From: Cladosporium sp. IMV 00045
Lineage: Eukaryota > Ascomycota > Dothideomycetes > Cladosporiales > Cladosporiaceae
Length of the DNA stretch: 64,000 nt
Reading direction: 5' to 3'
Assembly (NCBI GenBank): GCA_001931905.2
Contig: MSJI02000011.1
Location: forward strand, 42,182 to 106,181
In this document: positions 1-9,699 of the stretch, in pieces
How positions within the stretch are numbered: the stretch's first letter is position 1
Layout: each line of letters begins with the position of its first letter
The notes under the pieces: generated by a model
What the model was told of the DNA's origin: nothing
Database searches by the model: none
What the model saw: the letters and a program-made list of their open reading frames with translations, nothing else
Position numbers and translations under genes: made by a program

Positions 1-1
1 C

Positions 2-3000
2 AGCTTCAGGAAGCTGTTGCAAGATGACGGACACCTCTCCCAACCAGAAGACCTATCGTCTTTCGATCTCGCGCTGTCTATGCATTCTACTGCGCCTAGA
101 TTAGAAGCCCACTTTCAATACTACAACACTGCCGTTCGGCCAACTTTTGAGCAAGAGGAGGAACGAGGCTGCGAGACATGGGTACATGTACCGTGGAGTG
201 GGCAGAGATTCTGTTCGCCGGAGTTGAGCGAATCGAGTGCACAAACGCCGGGCAAAGAGGGAGATGAGGTGTCCAACTTGCCATTCGACCGCATCTTGGG
301 ATGTACGACTTGCGGTAAGCAGTCAGTGCTGTATGCCGACATCACCTCTCCATCTTTCCGCGATTTCCACAAGACCATCAGCAAGACCGCAAAGGATGAC
401 AGGTCCTCATACCGTGTACGATACAAGCCCAACAAGGAGGCGGGCCAACAATCCCTGCTGGTCAGTGGTTACGGTGTGGAAATGGCGTTGAAGCGGACCG
501 ATTACATTGTCATCGATGACCGCAAAAAGGACGAGGCTGCAGACGAGGGCACTGTCAAGCCGGAGGATGCTACATTGAACGAAGAGGAAGTGTCAGATCT
601 CCGACCCCTTGCTGCCAGGGAACTTCGACGTCTTGGTGTCAAGGCTGCAAGCTTCGTGCTTGCACACGATGCTCCTTTCGATACTTTGATGAAACTCTCC
701 CGCGATTTCCCCAAGCATTCGAGCGCAATCGCGGCGACAGATGTGTCTGAAGAATTCCTGCAGGAACACCATGAAAACAGAGACGCTCTCCTCTCGCCAG
801 GCTTCAACGTCCTATGGATCAACGGTGTTCAAATCATGGGCAGAGACGTCGATGCATACACCTTACTGGAGCATCTCCGACGCGAGCGCAAGACCATCAA
901 CAGTGTCCGCGAACTCGGCTTGAGCGGCCCTCAGGCTATCGAGCTGCTCTCTCACGAGGCCATCACTGCGTCTCAGGCCAATCAGGAACCGCAGCGTTAC
1001 GACTGGCGAGACGAGCACGAGGGTGGCAATGTCATCATGTGGCTCAATGATATCGAAAAGGACAAGCGTTACGAGAAGTGGCCTACTTCCAATTCCGCCT
1101 TCCTTCAACGCACGTACCCTGGCCAGCTTCCTAATGTGCGTCGAGACTTGCACAACCTGGTCATCCCGGTTGACTTCTCGGATCACGCCGATGTTCGCAT
1201 GATTACCGAGGGACTTCAGAGCTATGTCAAACGCCTGATTCCAATCCGTTTTGGCTTGGTCCCTACTGGCACTTCTGAGGCTGCTCAGAAACAGGCTCGG
1301 GTTGTGTATCATCTCCTTGACACGTACGGTATTGCTGCTATGTTGAATTACTTGGAAACGTCCCTCGAAGGTGCTGGCCGTAAGCTCAGCGAGCCCGAAG
1401 AGAAATACTTCGTCGCTGCAATCGAAGGCCGTAAGCTTAGGCGCGACCGCACACAGCTTGCTCTGCCGGAAATCGAAGAAGACCAGCAGTTAGGCGTACG
1501 TCTTGTCGCTGCACGTGATTACATCGCTCGTCTCGGCGCGCAAGACGCCTCGCCACCGGTCTTTATCAATGGTATTGCCATTCCGAAGTCGGACGAGTGG
1601 TTGCCGCTCATGAGCCAGCGCGTGGGCATTGACGTGAGAACCGTACAGAATGCCATTTTCGAGCAAATGGTGGCCGAGGATGAATGGTTGCCTCTGCAGT
1701 TCCTCGAGAAATCGAGCCTGAGGCGGAACCCGGCAGTTATTCCTGAAGATGACAAGGACGTCCGACACATCAATGTCGGAGACTTCCCTCTTCACAAATT
1801 GCCCAGCTCGCCGGCCAAGGCAGATACTATCGAAGACGAGCTTGTCCACATTACTGTAATTGCGGATTTCAACACTGTTGGTGGCCTGCAGCTGCTCATG
1901 GAAGCTCTGTTGTTCCAGAAAGAGCATACCGCTGGAGGCATCGAGATAGCTATCCTTCACAACCCACTTTCTGCGACTGATGCATCTTCCACTGCCCTCG
2001 CAGAAGGATATGCATCAAACATCGTGCAACATGTGCAAGAAGTTTACCATACTATAATTGCCAAATTCTCCGATGATGGAACCCAGCCGGACTTCAATCA
2101 AAGACAGACCATCTACTCTACGCTTCACGAGGTCGTATTGGATGAATTCAAGTCGCAGGCCCAAGAGGACAAGAAATCATCATTTTGGGCACCTTTCAGT
2201 GACATCGCCCATGCAACTGGCTTTACCGCAGGTCAGAAGGGCCTGCTCTTGAACGGCCGGATCGTGGGTCCTGTGGATGATTCCGCGAACATCAGCTTCG
2301 ACGACCTTGAAGCACTTTTGGCATATGAGCGAAAGCAAAGGTTGGCGCCTGCGGCTCATGCGATCAAGTCCATGGGTCTTCAGAACAAAGCATCTACGCC
2401 TCTTTCCTTTGCCAGGATTTCTAATTTGATCGCGCTATCCATGGTTTCAGACATTCCCGAAGGGATCTTTGAGGCAGCCCCTACAATCCGAACCGACATG
2501 TTCGACAAGTGGAACTCTACACACACCGCGATCAAAGTTGGCGACCGCGAGACTGCAACCATTCAAATCGTTGCTTCCGTCGACCCCACCTCTGAGCTTG
2601 CGCAGAGATGGATCCCCATCATCAAGACTCTGTCCGAACTCGATGGTGTGTATACTTGCTTGTATCTCAACCCAAAAGAGCGCCTGGATGAACTGCCCAT
2701 TAAGCGATTCTACCGCTACGTCCTCGACTCGAAGCCGACCTTCAGCGAAAACGGCTCGCTGCAAGGTCTGAGCGCGCATTTCGCTGGCCTTCCCGCAGAA
2801 GCACTTCTCAACATGGGAATGGACCTGCCTCCTTCATGGCTGGTCGCTCCCGAAGAAAGTGTATATGACTTGGACAACATCAAACTAAGCGCTGTCAAAG
2901 GCGAGACGAGCATCGAGGCCACGTACGAGCTGGAGCACATTCTTATTGAGGGCCATTCAAGAGATATCACCTTCGGACCGCCGCCCAGAGGCGCTCAGCT

Positions 3001-4402
3001 CGTGCTTGGTACCAAATTGGACCCTCATTTCGCAGACACCATTGTGATGGCCAACCTGGGCTATTTCCAATTCAAAGCCAACCCGGGTATCTACAGCCTG
3101 GCTCTGCAGAAGGGCCGTAGCGAGGATATCTTCAACATCGACAACGTTGGCACGAACGGTTACAAACCTCTTGTGAGTGATCAGAGCTCAGAGATTGCGC
3201 TCATGTCTTTCAGAGGCGCCACGCTCTTCCCTACGCTCTCGCGCAAGCCAGGCATGGAGGATGAAGATGTCTTGGATGCTCCCAAGACTACTGTCGAGAG
3301 CCTCGTCGATCAGGCAGACAAGCTACTTTCACAAGCCGGCGTGGCAGGCGCGCAGGCGAGCAAGTACCTATCGAAGGCCACCAAATTCGGCTCAAGCCTC
3401 ATCCCCGGAAGCAGCAAGTCCGCAGACGGGCACGCCGAGATCAACATCTTCTCCGTCGCCTCGGGCCACCTGTACGAGCGCATGCTGAACATCATGATGG
3501 TCTCGGTGATGAAAAACACCAAACACACGGTTAAATTCTGGTTCGTGGAGCAATTCCTCTCGCCCTCCTTCAAGACCTTCCTGCCCCACCTGGCGGCCGA
3601 GTACGGCTTCAAATACGAAATGGTGACCTACAAGTGGCCGCACTGGCTGCGCGGGCAGAAAGAGAAGCAGCGCGAAATCTGGGGCTACAAGATCCTCTTC
3701 CTCGACGTCCTCTTCCCCCTCGACCTCGACAAGGTCATCTTCGTCGACGCCGACCAGATCGTGCGCACAGACATGCACTCCCTGGTCCAGCACGACCTGC
3801 ACGGCGCGCCCTACGGTTTCACGCCCATGTGCGACTCGCGCACGGAGATGGAGGGCTTCCGCTTCTGGAAGCAGGGCTACTGGAAGAGCTTCCTGCGCGG
3901 CAAACCCTACCACATCAGCGCGCTGTACGTGGTGGATCTGAAGCGCTTCCGCCAGCTGGCTGCGGGCGACCGCTTGCGTCAGCAGTACCATCAGCTCTCC
4001 GCCGACCCGGCCAGTCTGAGCAATCTCGACCAGGACCTGCCGAATCACATGCAGATGATGATCCCCATCCACAGCCTGCCGCAGGAGTGGCTTTGGTGCG
4101 AGACGTGGTGCTCCGACGAGGCGTTGAAAGAAGCAAAGACGATCGATCTGTGCAATAATCCGCAGACGAAGGAGCCGAAGCTTGATCGCGCTAGGAGGCA
4201 GGTGCCGGAGTGGACGGTGTATGATGATGAGATTGCCGCGGTTGCTAGGAAGGTGAAGATGGGTTCTGGCGCAGGCGGCAGGCCGGTTGCGGGCAGTGCT
4301 GGGGATGCGGGTGTGCAGGGTGAGGAGGAGGAGAGTGTGCAGGAGAGGTTGCAGAGGGAGGATGCGGAGAGGGAGAGGAAGAAGGCGCATGATGAGTTGT
4401 AG
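2..4402 (+). CDS. UDP-glucose:glycoprotein glucosyltransferase (UGGT), 5' partial
   Basis: ER-lumen folding sensor that re-glucosylates N-glycans of misfolded glycoproteins so that they re-enter the calnexin cycle. The frame is open from base 2 and no start codon precedes it, so the gene begins outside the window; about 1,465 residues are visible against roughly 1,450-1,550 for the whole family, so little more than the signal peptide and first segment is missing. The long middle part matches the thioredoxin-like folding-sensor region. The C-terminal GT24 catalytic domain starts near visible residue 1140 (IFSVASGHLYERM), with the metal-binding DAD in VIFVDADQIVRTDM near 1245 and a second acidic site in NLDQDLPNHM. 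The protein ends in HDEL, the classical ER-retrieval signal. A TTG at base 17 is not a start. Confidence in the family is very high. Confidence 0.97.
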   Translation, partial: SFRKLLQDDGHLSQPEDLSSFDLALSMHSTAPRLEAHFQYYNTAVRPTFEQEEERGCETWVHVPWSGQRFCSPELSESSAQTPGKEGDEVSNLPFDRILGCTTCGKQSVLYADITSPSFRDFHKTISKTAKDDRSSYRVRYKPNKEAGQQSLLVSGYGVEMALKRTDYIVIDDRKKDEAADEGTVKPEDATLNEEEVSDLRPLAARELRRLGVKAASFVLAHDAPFDTLMKLSRDFPKHSSAIAATDVSEEFLQEHHENRDALLSPGFNVLWINGVQIMGRDVDAYTLLEHLRRERKTINSVRELGLSGPQAIELLSHEAITASQANQEPQRYDWRDEHEGGNVIMWLNDIEKDKRYEKWPTSNSAFLQRTYPGQLPNVRRDLHNLVIPVDFSDHADVRMITEGLQSYVKRLIPIRFGLVPTGTSEAAQKQARVVYHLLDTYGIAAMLNYLETSLEGAGRKLSEPEEKYFVAAIEGRKLRRDRTQLALPEIEEDQQLGVRLVAARDYIARLGAQDASPPVFINGIAIPKSDEWLPLMSQRVGIDVRTVQNAIFEQMVAEDEWLPLQFLEKSSLRRNPAVIPEDDKDVRHINVGDFPLHKLPSSPAKADTIEDELVHITVIADFNTVGGLQLLMEALLFQKEHTAGGIEIAILHNPLSATDASSTALAEGYASNIVQHVQEVYHTIIAKFSDDGTQPDFNQRQTIYSTLHEVVLDEFKSQAQEDKKSSFWAPFSDIAHATGFTAGQKGLLLNGRIVGPVDDSANISFDDLEALLAYERKQRLAPAAHAIKSMGLQNKASTPLSFARISNLIALSMVSDIPEGIFEAAPTIRTDMFDKWNSTHTAIKVGDRETATIQIVASVDPTSELAQRWIPIIKTLSELDGVYTCLYLNPKERLDELPIKRFYRYVLDSKPTFSENGSLQGLSAHFAGLPAEALLNMGMDLPPSWLVAPEESVYDLDNIKLSAVKGETSIEATYELEHILIEGHSRDITFGPPPRGAQLVLGTKLDPHFADTIVMANLGYFQFKANPGIYSLALQKGRSEDIFNIDNVGTNGYKPLVSDQSSEIALMSFRGATLFPTLSRKPGMEDEDVLDAPKTTVESLVDQADKLLSQAGVAGAQASKYLSKATKFGSSLIPGSSKSADGHAEINIFSVASGHLYERMLNIMMVSVMKNTKHTVKFWFVEQFLSPSFKTFLPHLAAEYGFKYEMVTYKWPHWLRGQKEKQREIWGYKILFLDVLFPLDLDKVIFVDADQIVRTDMHSLVQHDLHGAPYGFTPMCDSRTEMEGFRFWKQGYWKSFLRGKPYHISALYVVDLKRFRQLAAGDRLRQQYHQLSADPASLSNLDQDLPNHMQMMIPIHSLPQEWLWCETWCSDEALKEAKTIDLCNNPQTKEPKLDRARRQVPEWTVYDDEIAAVARKVKMGSGAGGRPVAGSAGDAGVQGEEEESVQERLQREDAERERKKAHDEL

Positions 4403-4782
4403 TTGTAGATGTAGTTTGTGGGAGTGTGTGATCGCACTTGAAATGAAAATGAATCGTCCAATTTTGTCTACATCACTGCAAGAAGGCGATTTATGGAGAT
4501 CCTGAGTGGAATCCTGATGAGGAGGTGACATTCATGACCACAGAAAAATGCGGCAAGGAGAGATGAAGATGATTCCTGATTCACGTCGAAAGCATGTAAT
4601 TCATAAAGTTCAGGCGCTCATCAATACAGACAAACTGTTTTGGAAGCCATTTCTTGAAAACTCTCGTATCTATACAAGTGTTGTTTGATTAATGTCATTA
4701 CGTCCGATCGGTATTTGCCATTTTCATATTTTCAAGATCGTTTCCAATCACTCAAGTCACAACTCAAGCCACAACTAAATCC
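4403..4782. other. Intergenic region between convergent genes
   Basis: This 380-base stretch separates the 3' ends of the glucosyltransferase and the royal-jelly-like gene. It must hold both 3' UTRs. No conserved open frame or repeat was seen. Confidence 0.6.
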
Positions 4783-6130
4783 TTATAGCAAGGAAATTTT
4801 GGTGCCGTTGTTCGGCAGCGGCGCGCGGAATAGAGCCCACGGTTTCACGCGGCGGTCGGTGCCTGGGTACGTGAGAGCCGAGAAAACCAGTTGATTGACT
4901 GTGAAATAGATATATCCATCTTCAGCAACCGCGAACTGGCAAGTGAAAGTGTTAGTCGACGTTTTCATGTTACTTCTGGCGACTTCAAAAACCTTACCGT
5001 ATCGATCCAGTTCAATCTCGGGTCGCGAACAAACGTGCTGACCGTTCCATTGGCCGGGTTGTAAACGGAAACAGCATTCTGCTCCATATTGCCGTGGTAG
5101 ATGAAGCCGTTAGTATCAGTCTCCATGCCATCGGAGATACCAGATTGGCCGTGATTCTGGATAGCGCTTTGGGCCTGCACCTCACTGGTAGTGCTGCGGT
5201 CGCGCAGACGCTCCGTAGCGATTGAAAACAGATATCTGTCCGCGACAGCCTTCCAGAAAAGACGGCTTCCATCCGCTGAAATCGCGATGCCGTCCGAGCC
5301 GAAGTTCAAGTACGTGAATGGCAGGCCAGGTTGGTAGGCGTAGATGGCTTCGCCCCAGAGGTATTGCACGTGCTGCTTCTCGATGCGCACGTCTGCACTG
5401 CCGTCCAAGTGGCGCCAGGTCTCGCCGGAGCCGAGGTCAGCCATGACGATACCGTTGCGGCCTTCGACGGACGAATCGGTGATGTAGGCGATGCCTTCGC
5501 CAGTGGAGTCGGAGAGGTCAGCCCGGAGGTCTATGCGAACATCGTTGAGATAGGAGTCTGGGTAGGCGACGGTGGGTGGGAAAACAATGGTTTTGAATAC
5601 TGTGTTGTTTGTGAGATCGACTCCGATTAGCTTGGGGCCTCCGTAGGATGAGGCGACGAGGGTTCCGTTGGGAGTTGCTACTCGGCCGGTATCGAGAAGC
5701 CAGGCACGGTCTTTGGAATCGATGACGACTGACTGACAACCGATCAGATAGTCGCGGTAGTTTGCTCCAGTGGGTGGGTAGGTGGTGTAGTTGATGGCTC
5801 CACCTGGAGGTGAGTTCATCTCAACACTGGGGAATGCTCGTTCCGTGTTGTTAGGGAAAAGTTCCGCGATGGTGTACTTCGGCGTATCACCTCTGTAGGC
5901 ATTTTGAGGATCCAAAGCTCCAGGGTAGTTGGAGAATCGGCGGCCTTCTCTTGAGACAGCAATGCCTGTGGGAAATTGATCATAGTAAAGGTGTACGAGC
6001 TCTAGCTCTGGGCCGTAGACTCCTGGATCCCTCAGAAGCACTTCGCTTCCGTTGACAACTCCAGCGCCAGCTTGAGCATTGCTCAGGCCGAATAGTACGC
6101 TTCCAGTCGTGAAAAAGAAGTTCCCAACAT
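4783..6130 (-). CDS. Secreted major royal jelly protein/Yellow-like protein (apparent frameshift near start)
   Basis: Predicted secreted six-bladed beta-propeller of the MRJP/Yellow family; substrate unknown. The main exon, 4998-~6130, carries the family core: LIGCQSVVIDSKDRAWLLDTG, then LIGVDL, then a VAYPDSYLNDVRIDL block, and later the ISDGMETDTNGFIYHGN blade. An intron at 4936-4997 (GTAAGG..CAG, 62 nt) joins IDT to FAVAEDGYIYFTV and the final exon 4783-4935. No in-frame ATG opens the main exon. The frame runs upstream into a hydrophobic stretch ending SNAQA, typical of a signal-peptide cleavage site. An ATG at 6130 lies in the adjacent frame; one extra A in the A5 run at 6112-6116 would link it to that stretch, so a one-base homopolymer error or true frameshift is likely. 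A missed upstream exon is the alternative. Confidence 0.75.
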
Positions 6131-7102
6131 TCTTGCAAGTGGGATGGTATATGTTGTGAGTGCAAATGGGAGGGGAACGTGAGGGAACGCCCTCACCTTT
6201 ATTAGTTCTGAGGCTATGACCTTAATCTTACGTCATCAGTCTGCTTGGCCATTGGGTTGCGCATAGTCAGGCACGTCTTGTATCCGGACCGGGTCTAATG
6301 ATGGCAGATGATGGCATTTGTATTGGCGAAGCTCCAGTTCCTTGCAGCCATCGAAGGTTTGTGGAGCCGCCATCCTTTGACAAATGCGCGACAACCCATG
6401 TTTAGTGTAGAGCCAAGAGTGGCAGATCGACTATCAGCTCGCTTCACAGTCGTGCCGTCTCTAATTCAGGAGGGTGAGCACCACGCTATCGCTAGACTCA
6501 ATCGTGCTTAGTGATGTATGAATTTCTGATCAGTTTGCAGACTTGTTCAAAGGTCGGGCAAGACTGTCGACGTGCGATGATCATCGATGGAAGCTTGTGA
6601 GGAGGGAGGTTGGAGATGTGGAAGTGAGAGCTGCAAGTGCCGGGAGGAAGGAGCCGATGCGGGGTGATGTTGGTGCAAAGTGAAGTGATCGGAGATGAAC
6701 GACGACATCACGCTTGACTTGGCGAAGCGATAACCACCAGCATCTCTTCCTCGGCCGTCTCATCCTCTCATCACGTGTCAGCCTTTCAGCACCTCTATCG
6801 TGATGCCTTGTGCTGCGGGTGGATACTCCGCGGCTTGTCCAAGTGATCGTCAGCAGCACTCGAGCTCCTCCTCTGGCGCAAACATTCCGGCATAGCTCGT
6901 CATTGGTTGCTGAGACACAGCTTCCTCCTGCCCTTGTCATGTGCTATGCACAACCGATGAGTCGAGTATATCGCACACTGCTGCCCGCCGCCATGTCGTA
7001 GCCTCTCTGTGCTTCGTCGCCGCTGGTTCCTCGCGCCCATCGAGGCGCATCTTTGATATACACAGCCAACACCGATAAGATCGCAATCACTCACTTACAA
7101 CG
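6131..7102. other. Intergenic region between divergent genes
   Basis: About 970 bases containing the promoters of the royal-jelly-like gene (minus) and the Yippee-type gene (plus). Short open frames, such as one at 6308-6511, lack family features. The last 80 bases are C-rich and pyrimidine-rich on the plus strand, as is common just upstream of fungal starts. Confidence 0.5.
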
Positions 7103-7888
7103 ATGCCACCCTTCCCCATCCACATCCCAACCCCAGCACCACCCTTCCCAACCTACCTCGTCCCCTCCCTCCCCTTCCGCAGACGCCAAAGCAGCACATC
7201 AACAGCCAGCAGCGGCCGCTCCAACTCCGTCTCAACCTCCTCGCCACCCTCAGACCCGGACGCCTTCCTGACAGGCGCCACATCCCACCTCCGCTGCGCA
7301 CGCTGTCTATCAGACCTCGCCTTGTCCTCCCAAATCATAAGCAAAGGCTTCACCGGCCGACACGGGCGCGCATACCTCGTCGCCCCCTCCGCGAGCTCCA
7401 TCAGCCCAAATCCCATCACATTACGGACCGCGAAGCAGAAAAATGACGCTTTGCCAAACTTGCCCAACACGTTCACGCACAAGCCCGTGCCCAGACAGCT
7501 AGTGACAGGCGCCCACACGGTCAGCGACATCAGCTGCGCACAGTGCGGCAGCGTGCTCGGATGGAAGTACGTAGCGGCCGAGGACGAAGGGCAGCGCTAC
7601 AAGGTTGGCAAGTTCATTCTCGAGACTAAGAAAGTCTGTCGGAGCAGTACGTGGGAGAACGAGGATGGGGAGGAGGAGGTCGAGGTGAGGGGTGGGAATG
7701 CCGGGGCGGGGGCGAGGAGGAAAAGCTCGCTCGCTTTGCCGCCTGAGGGAATTCCTAAGGTTGAGGAGGAGGCGGAGTTTGATAGCCAGGATGAGGATGA
7801 GTGTGAGGATTTGTTCATGGGGGTTTGGACGCCGCAGTTGGCGCAGAGGAGGAGGAGGGCGAAGATCGTGGAGGGGCTTGATGAGTAG
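7103..7888 (+). CDS. Yippee/Mis18-type zinc-binding protein
   Basis: A single-exon protein of 261 residues. The central part (about residues 60-180) has the Yippee/Mis18 fold signature: CARC at residues 65-68 and CAQC at 145-148, which would form one zinc site, followed by GWKYVAAEDEGQRYKVGKFIL, the typical aromatic strand after the second pair. An N-terminal Pro/Ser-rich stretch of about 50 residues and an acidic, low-complexity C-terminal tail (about 190-261, rich in Glu and Arg) flank it. Yeast Moh1 and animal Yippee proteins act with CTLH/GID-type ubiquitin ligases; whether this one does is unknown. The ATG at 7103 is the first in frame. Overlapping frames in the same stretch are shadows. 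Confidence 0.88.
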   Translation: MPPFPIHIPTPAPPFPTYLVPSLPFRRRQSSTSTASSGRSNSVSTSSPPSDPDAFLTGATSHLRCARCLSDLALSSQIISKGFTGRHGRAYLVAPSASSISPNPITLRTAKQKNDALPNLPNTFTHKPVPRQLVTGAHTVSDISCAQCGSVLGWKYVAAEDEGQRYKVGKFILETKKVCRSSTWENEDGEEEVEVRGGNAGAGARRKSSLALPPEGIPKVEEEAEFDSQDEDECEDLFMGVWTPQLAQRRRRAKIVEGLDE

Positions 7889-8526
7889 AGGTTCTCTAAG
7901 TTCTGGCGTTTATGGTTGCTTGGTGGTGGGTTTTATGCAGGATTTTGATGGGTAAGAGTAGGGATGTGGCAGGCGTTCAGGTTGATGGTGGCGGTCTTTA
8001 AGTGATACCCTTTTTGCTACGGATGGGAACAATATGGTAATTGACAAGTGATGAGTAGAAGTGAATAATCGACTTGATTCAACAAACCTTCGATTGAGCT
8101 TTATGACTGGATGTTTATCAGAAATGTCGCTGTTCGTTAAGCTTAACCATCGACCCATCCGCGCGAGAATCCATTTCATGTCTGGCGGATTGTGAACGGT
8201 GAAATACATTGATGATGTGATAGAGTGTTCGGTGCGAAATTCACCCAAGAACGGTAGATAGTTCCAAGCGGTCGAAATGCATAAAAATGATATGCAATAC
8301 CATGCAGTGACCAGTGAAACAGTGATACATGTAGTTTAATAATCATTGCGAAAGTGAAGAACATCGAGGCGTGGGGACTGAGGCTGCCCAAGCAAACGCC
8401 CCGCTCACGTCACTTCGGCCTTCGAGATCATCAATCAGCAAAGGCACCACCCTTCATCACCGAGCACTCGTTTGCCCTTACCACCGCAACAACACACCAG
8501 AACCACACCACAATACTGTTACCAAC
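7889..8526. other. Intergenic region upstream of NEDD8
   Basis: About 640 bases with the 3' UTR of the Yippee-type gene and the promoter of the NEDD8 gene. CA-rich sequence precedes the start codon at 8527. Nothing else was recognised. Confidence 0.5.
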
Positions 8527-9115
8527 ATGCAGATCAAGTAAGCCCCCTCCTCACAACAGCGAAGAAACACCCAAATCTAACCCTCTCCAACCACAGAGTC
8601 CGCACCCTCACCGGCAAAGAGATCGAGCTCGACATTGAGCCTGACTACAAGGTATGCCCGCAAAACACACCCAAGTCGCTCCTCGCCACCACAAAAACAC
8701 AGCAAAAGACAAAGCGAAAGAGAAAGAGAAGGACACACCACACGCACAACACAGCAACCACCCCCACCAGCCGACACGATCTAACACCTCTCCCCACCCA
8801 ACAGGTCCAGCGCATAAAGGAGCGCGTCGAAGAGAAGGAAGGCATCCCTCCCCAGCAGCAGCGTCTCATCTACGGCGGCAAGCAAATGTGAGTAGTAACC
8901 GCCGAAGCCCTCCACCCAAACCCCGCATCACCCGAAGACAGCACGGGTCTGCCCAGCGCGCGACAAATGCAGCAAGAGCGGAGTGAGGACGAGCGCTGAC
9001 ATGGACATTTCCTTCTTGCGAATATAGGGCCGACGACAAGACCGCCGAAGAATACAACCTCGAGGGCGGCGCGACGCTGCATTTGGTCCTGGCGCTGCGT
9101 GGCGGGAGCTTTTGA
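8527..9115 (+). CDS. rub1: NEDD8/Rub1 ubiquitin-like modifier
   Basis: Ubiquitin-like protein that is conjugated to cullins and activates cullin-RING ligases. The gene is split into four short exons, 8527-8537, 8597-8651, 8805-8887 and 9028-9115; every intron is GT..AG and the phases join cleanly to give 78 residues. The protein starts [20 protein letters not shown] and continues through the NEDD8-type segment [20 protein letters not shown] and [17 protein letters not shown]. It ends LALRGG-SF, so the diglycine at residues 75-76 is followed by a two-residue tail that a processing protease must remove before activation. Glu residues in place of the ubiquitin-type central helix, and Ala72 instead of Arg72 before LRGG, separate it from ubiquitin. 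The first exon is only 11 bases. Confidence 0.95.
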
Positions 9116-9699
9116 GCTGGCGGGCGACTTGGATGAGACAGAATCGAAGAAATAGCATGGTATGTGAGGCAGGGGATGGAGAAAGGAAAATTGCACACGA
9201 CTGCGGAGGATCAGACCTGCGAGGTGTGCAGCTTGGAGAAGTGAAGGCCCGATGAGATGATCCCTTCCGGGGTCTGCCTGAGAGGCCAGGATCGAGAAGT
9301 CAGGCCTGGTCAGGTCAGGTCAGGTCAGCATTTGACATGGCGTTTGATTAGGGAAAATACCATACCATACCTCTTACAGCATTATATGAGGGTTTCTTTG
9401 AGAGAACGTGCTCTACATCGGCTCAATTTGAATGATACCCACGTTGGAGTTGGGATTAGCGAGAGTGCTACGATTCATCCGCGCAAGAACGAGTTCGATA
9501 GGATCTTCGGAGGAAGTTGATTTCCAACGAAAAGAAAAATTGCAAAAAACCATTATCAAGACAATACGCTACTTCCAAAGGTATCTTATCCCATCATCAT
9601 CATGCCTCCGAGCCCTTCGTGCAACCTTCAAAACGCCGTGAAGACGCCATACGCCACCTTAGCCAAACATCATTATAGACAGCTCGACATCAACCCACC
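9116..9699. other. Intergenic region between convergent genes, with a pentamer repeat
   Basis: About 580 bases between the 3' ends of NEDD8 and MCM4. At 9308-9327 GGTCA is repeated four times in tandem. No coding sequence was recognised. Confidence 0.6.
9308..9327. repeat. Pentanucleotide microsatellite (GGTCA)x4
   Basis: Four perfect tandem copies of GGTCA within the MCM4/NEDD8 3' intergenic region. It is short and most likely replication slippage. Confidence 0.8.

Noticed and set aside
17..19. Start of the glucosyltransferase at base 17
   Set aside because: It is TTG (Leu) within an open frame that continues to the window edge, and the protein context is already internal to UGGT.
3392..4531. 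379-codon minus-strand open frame
   Set aside because: Lies opposite the GT24 domain of UGGT; its composition (His/Leu/Arg-rich) is that of an antisense shadow.
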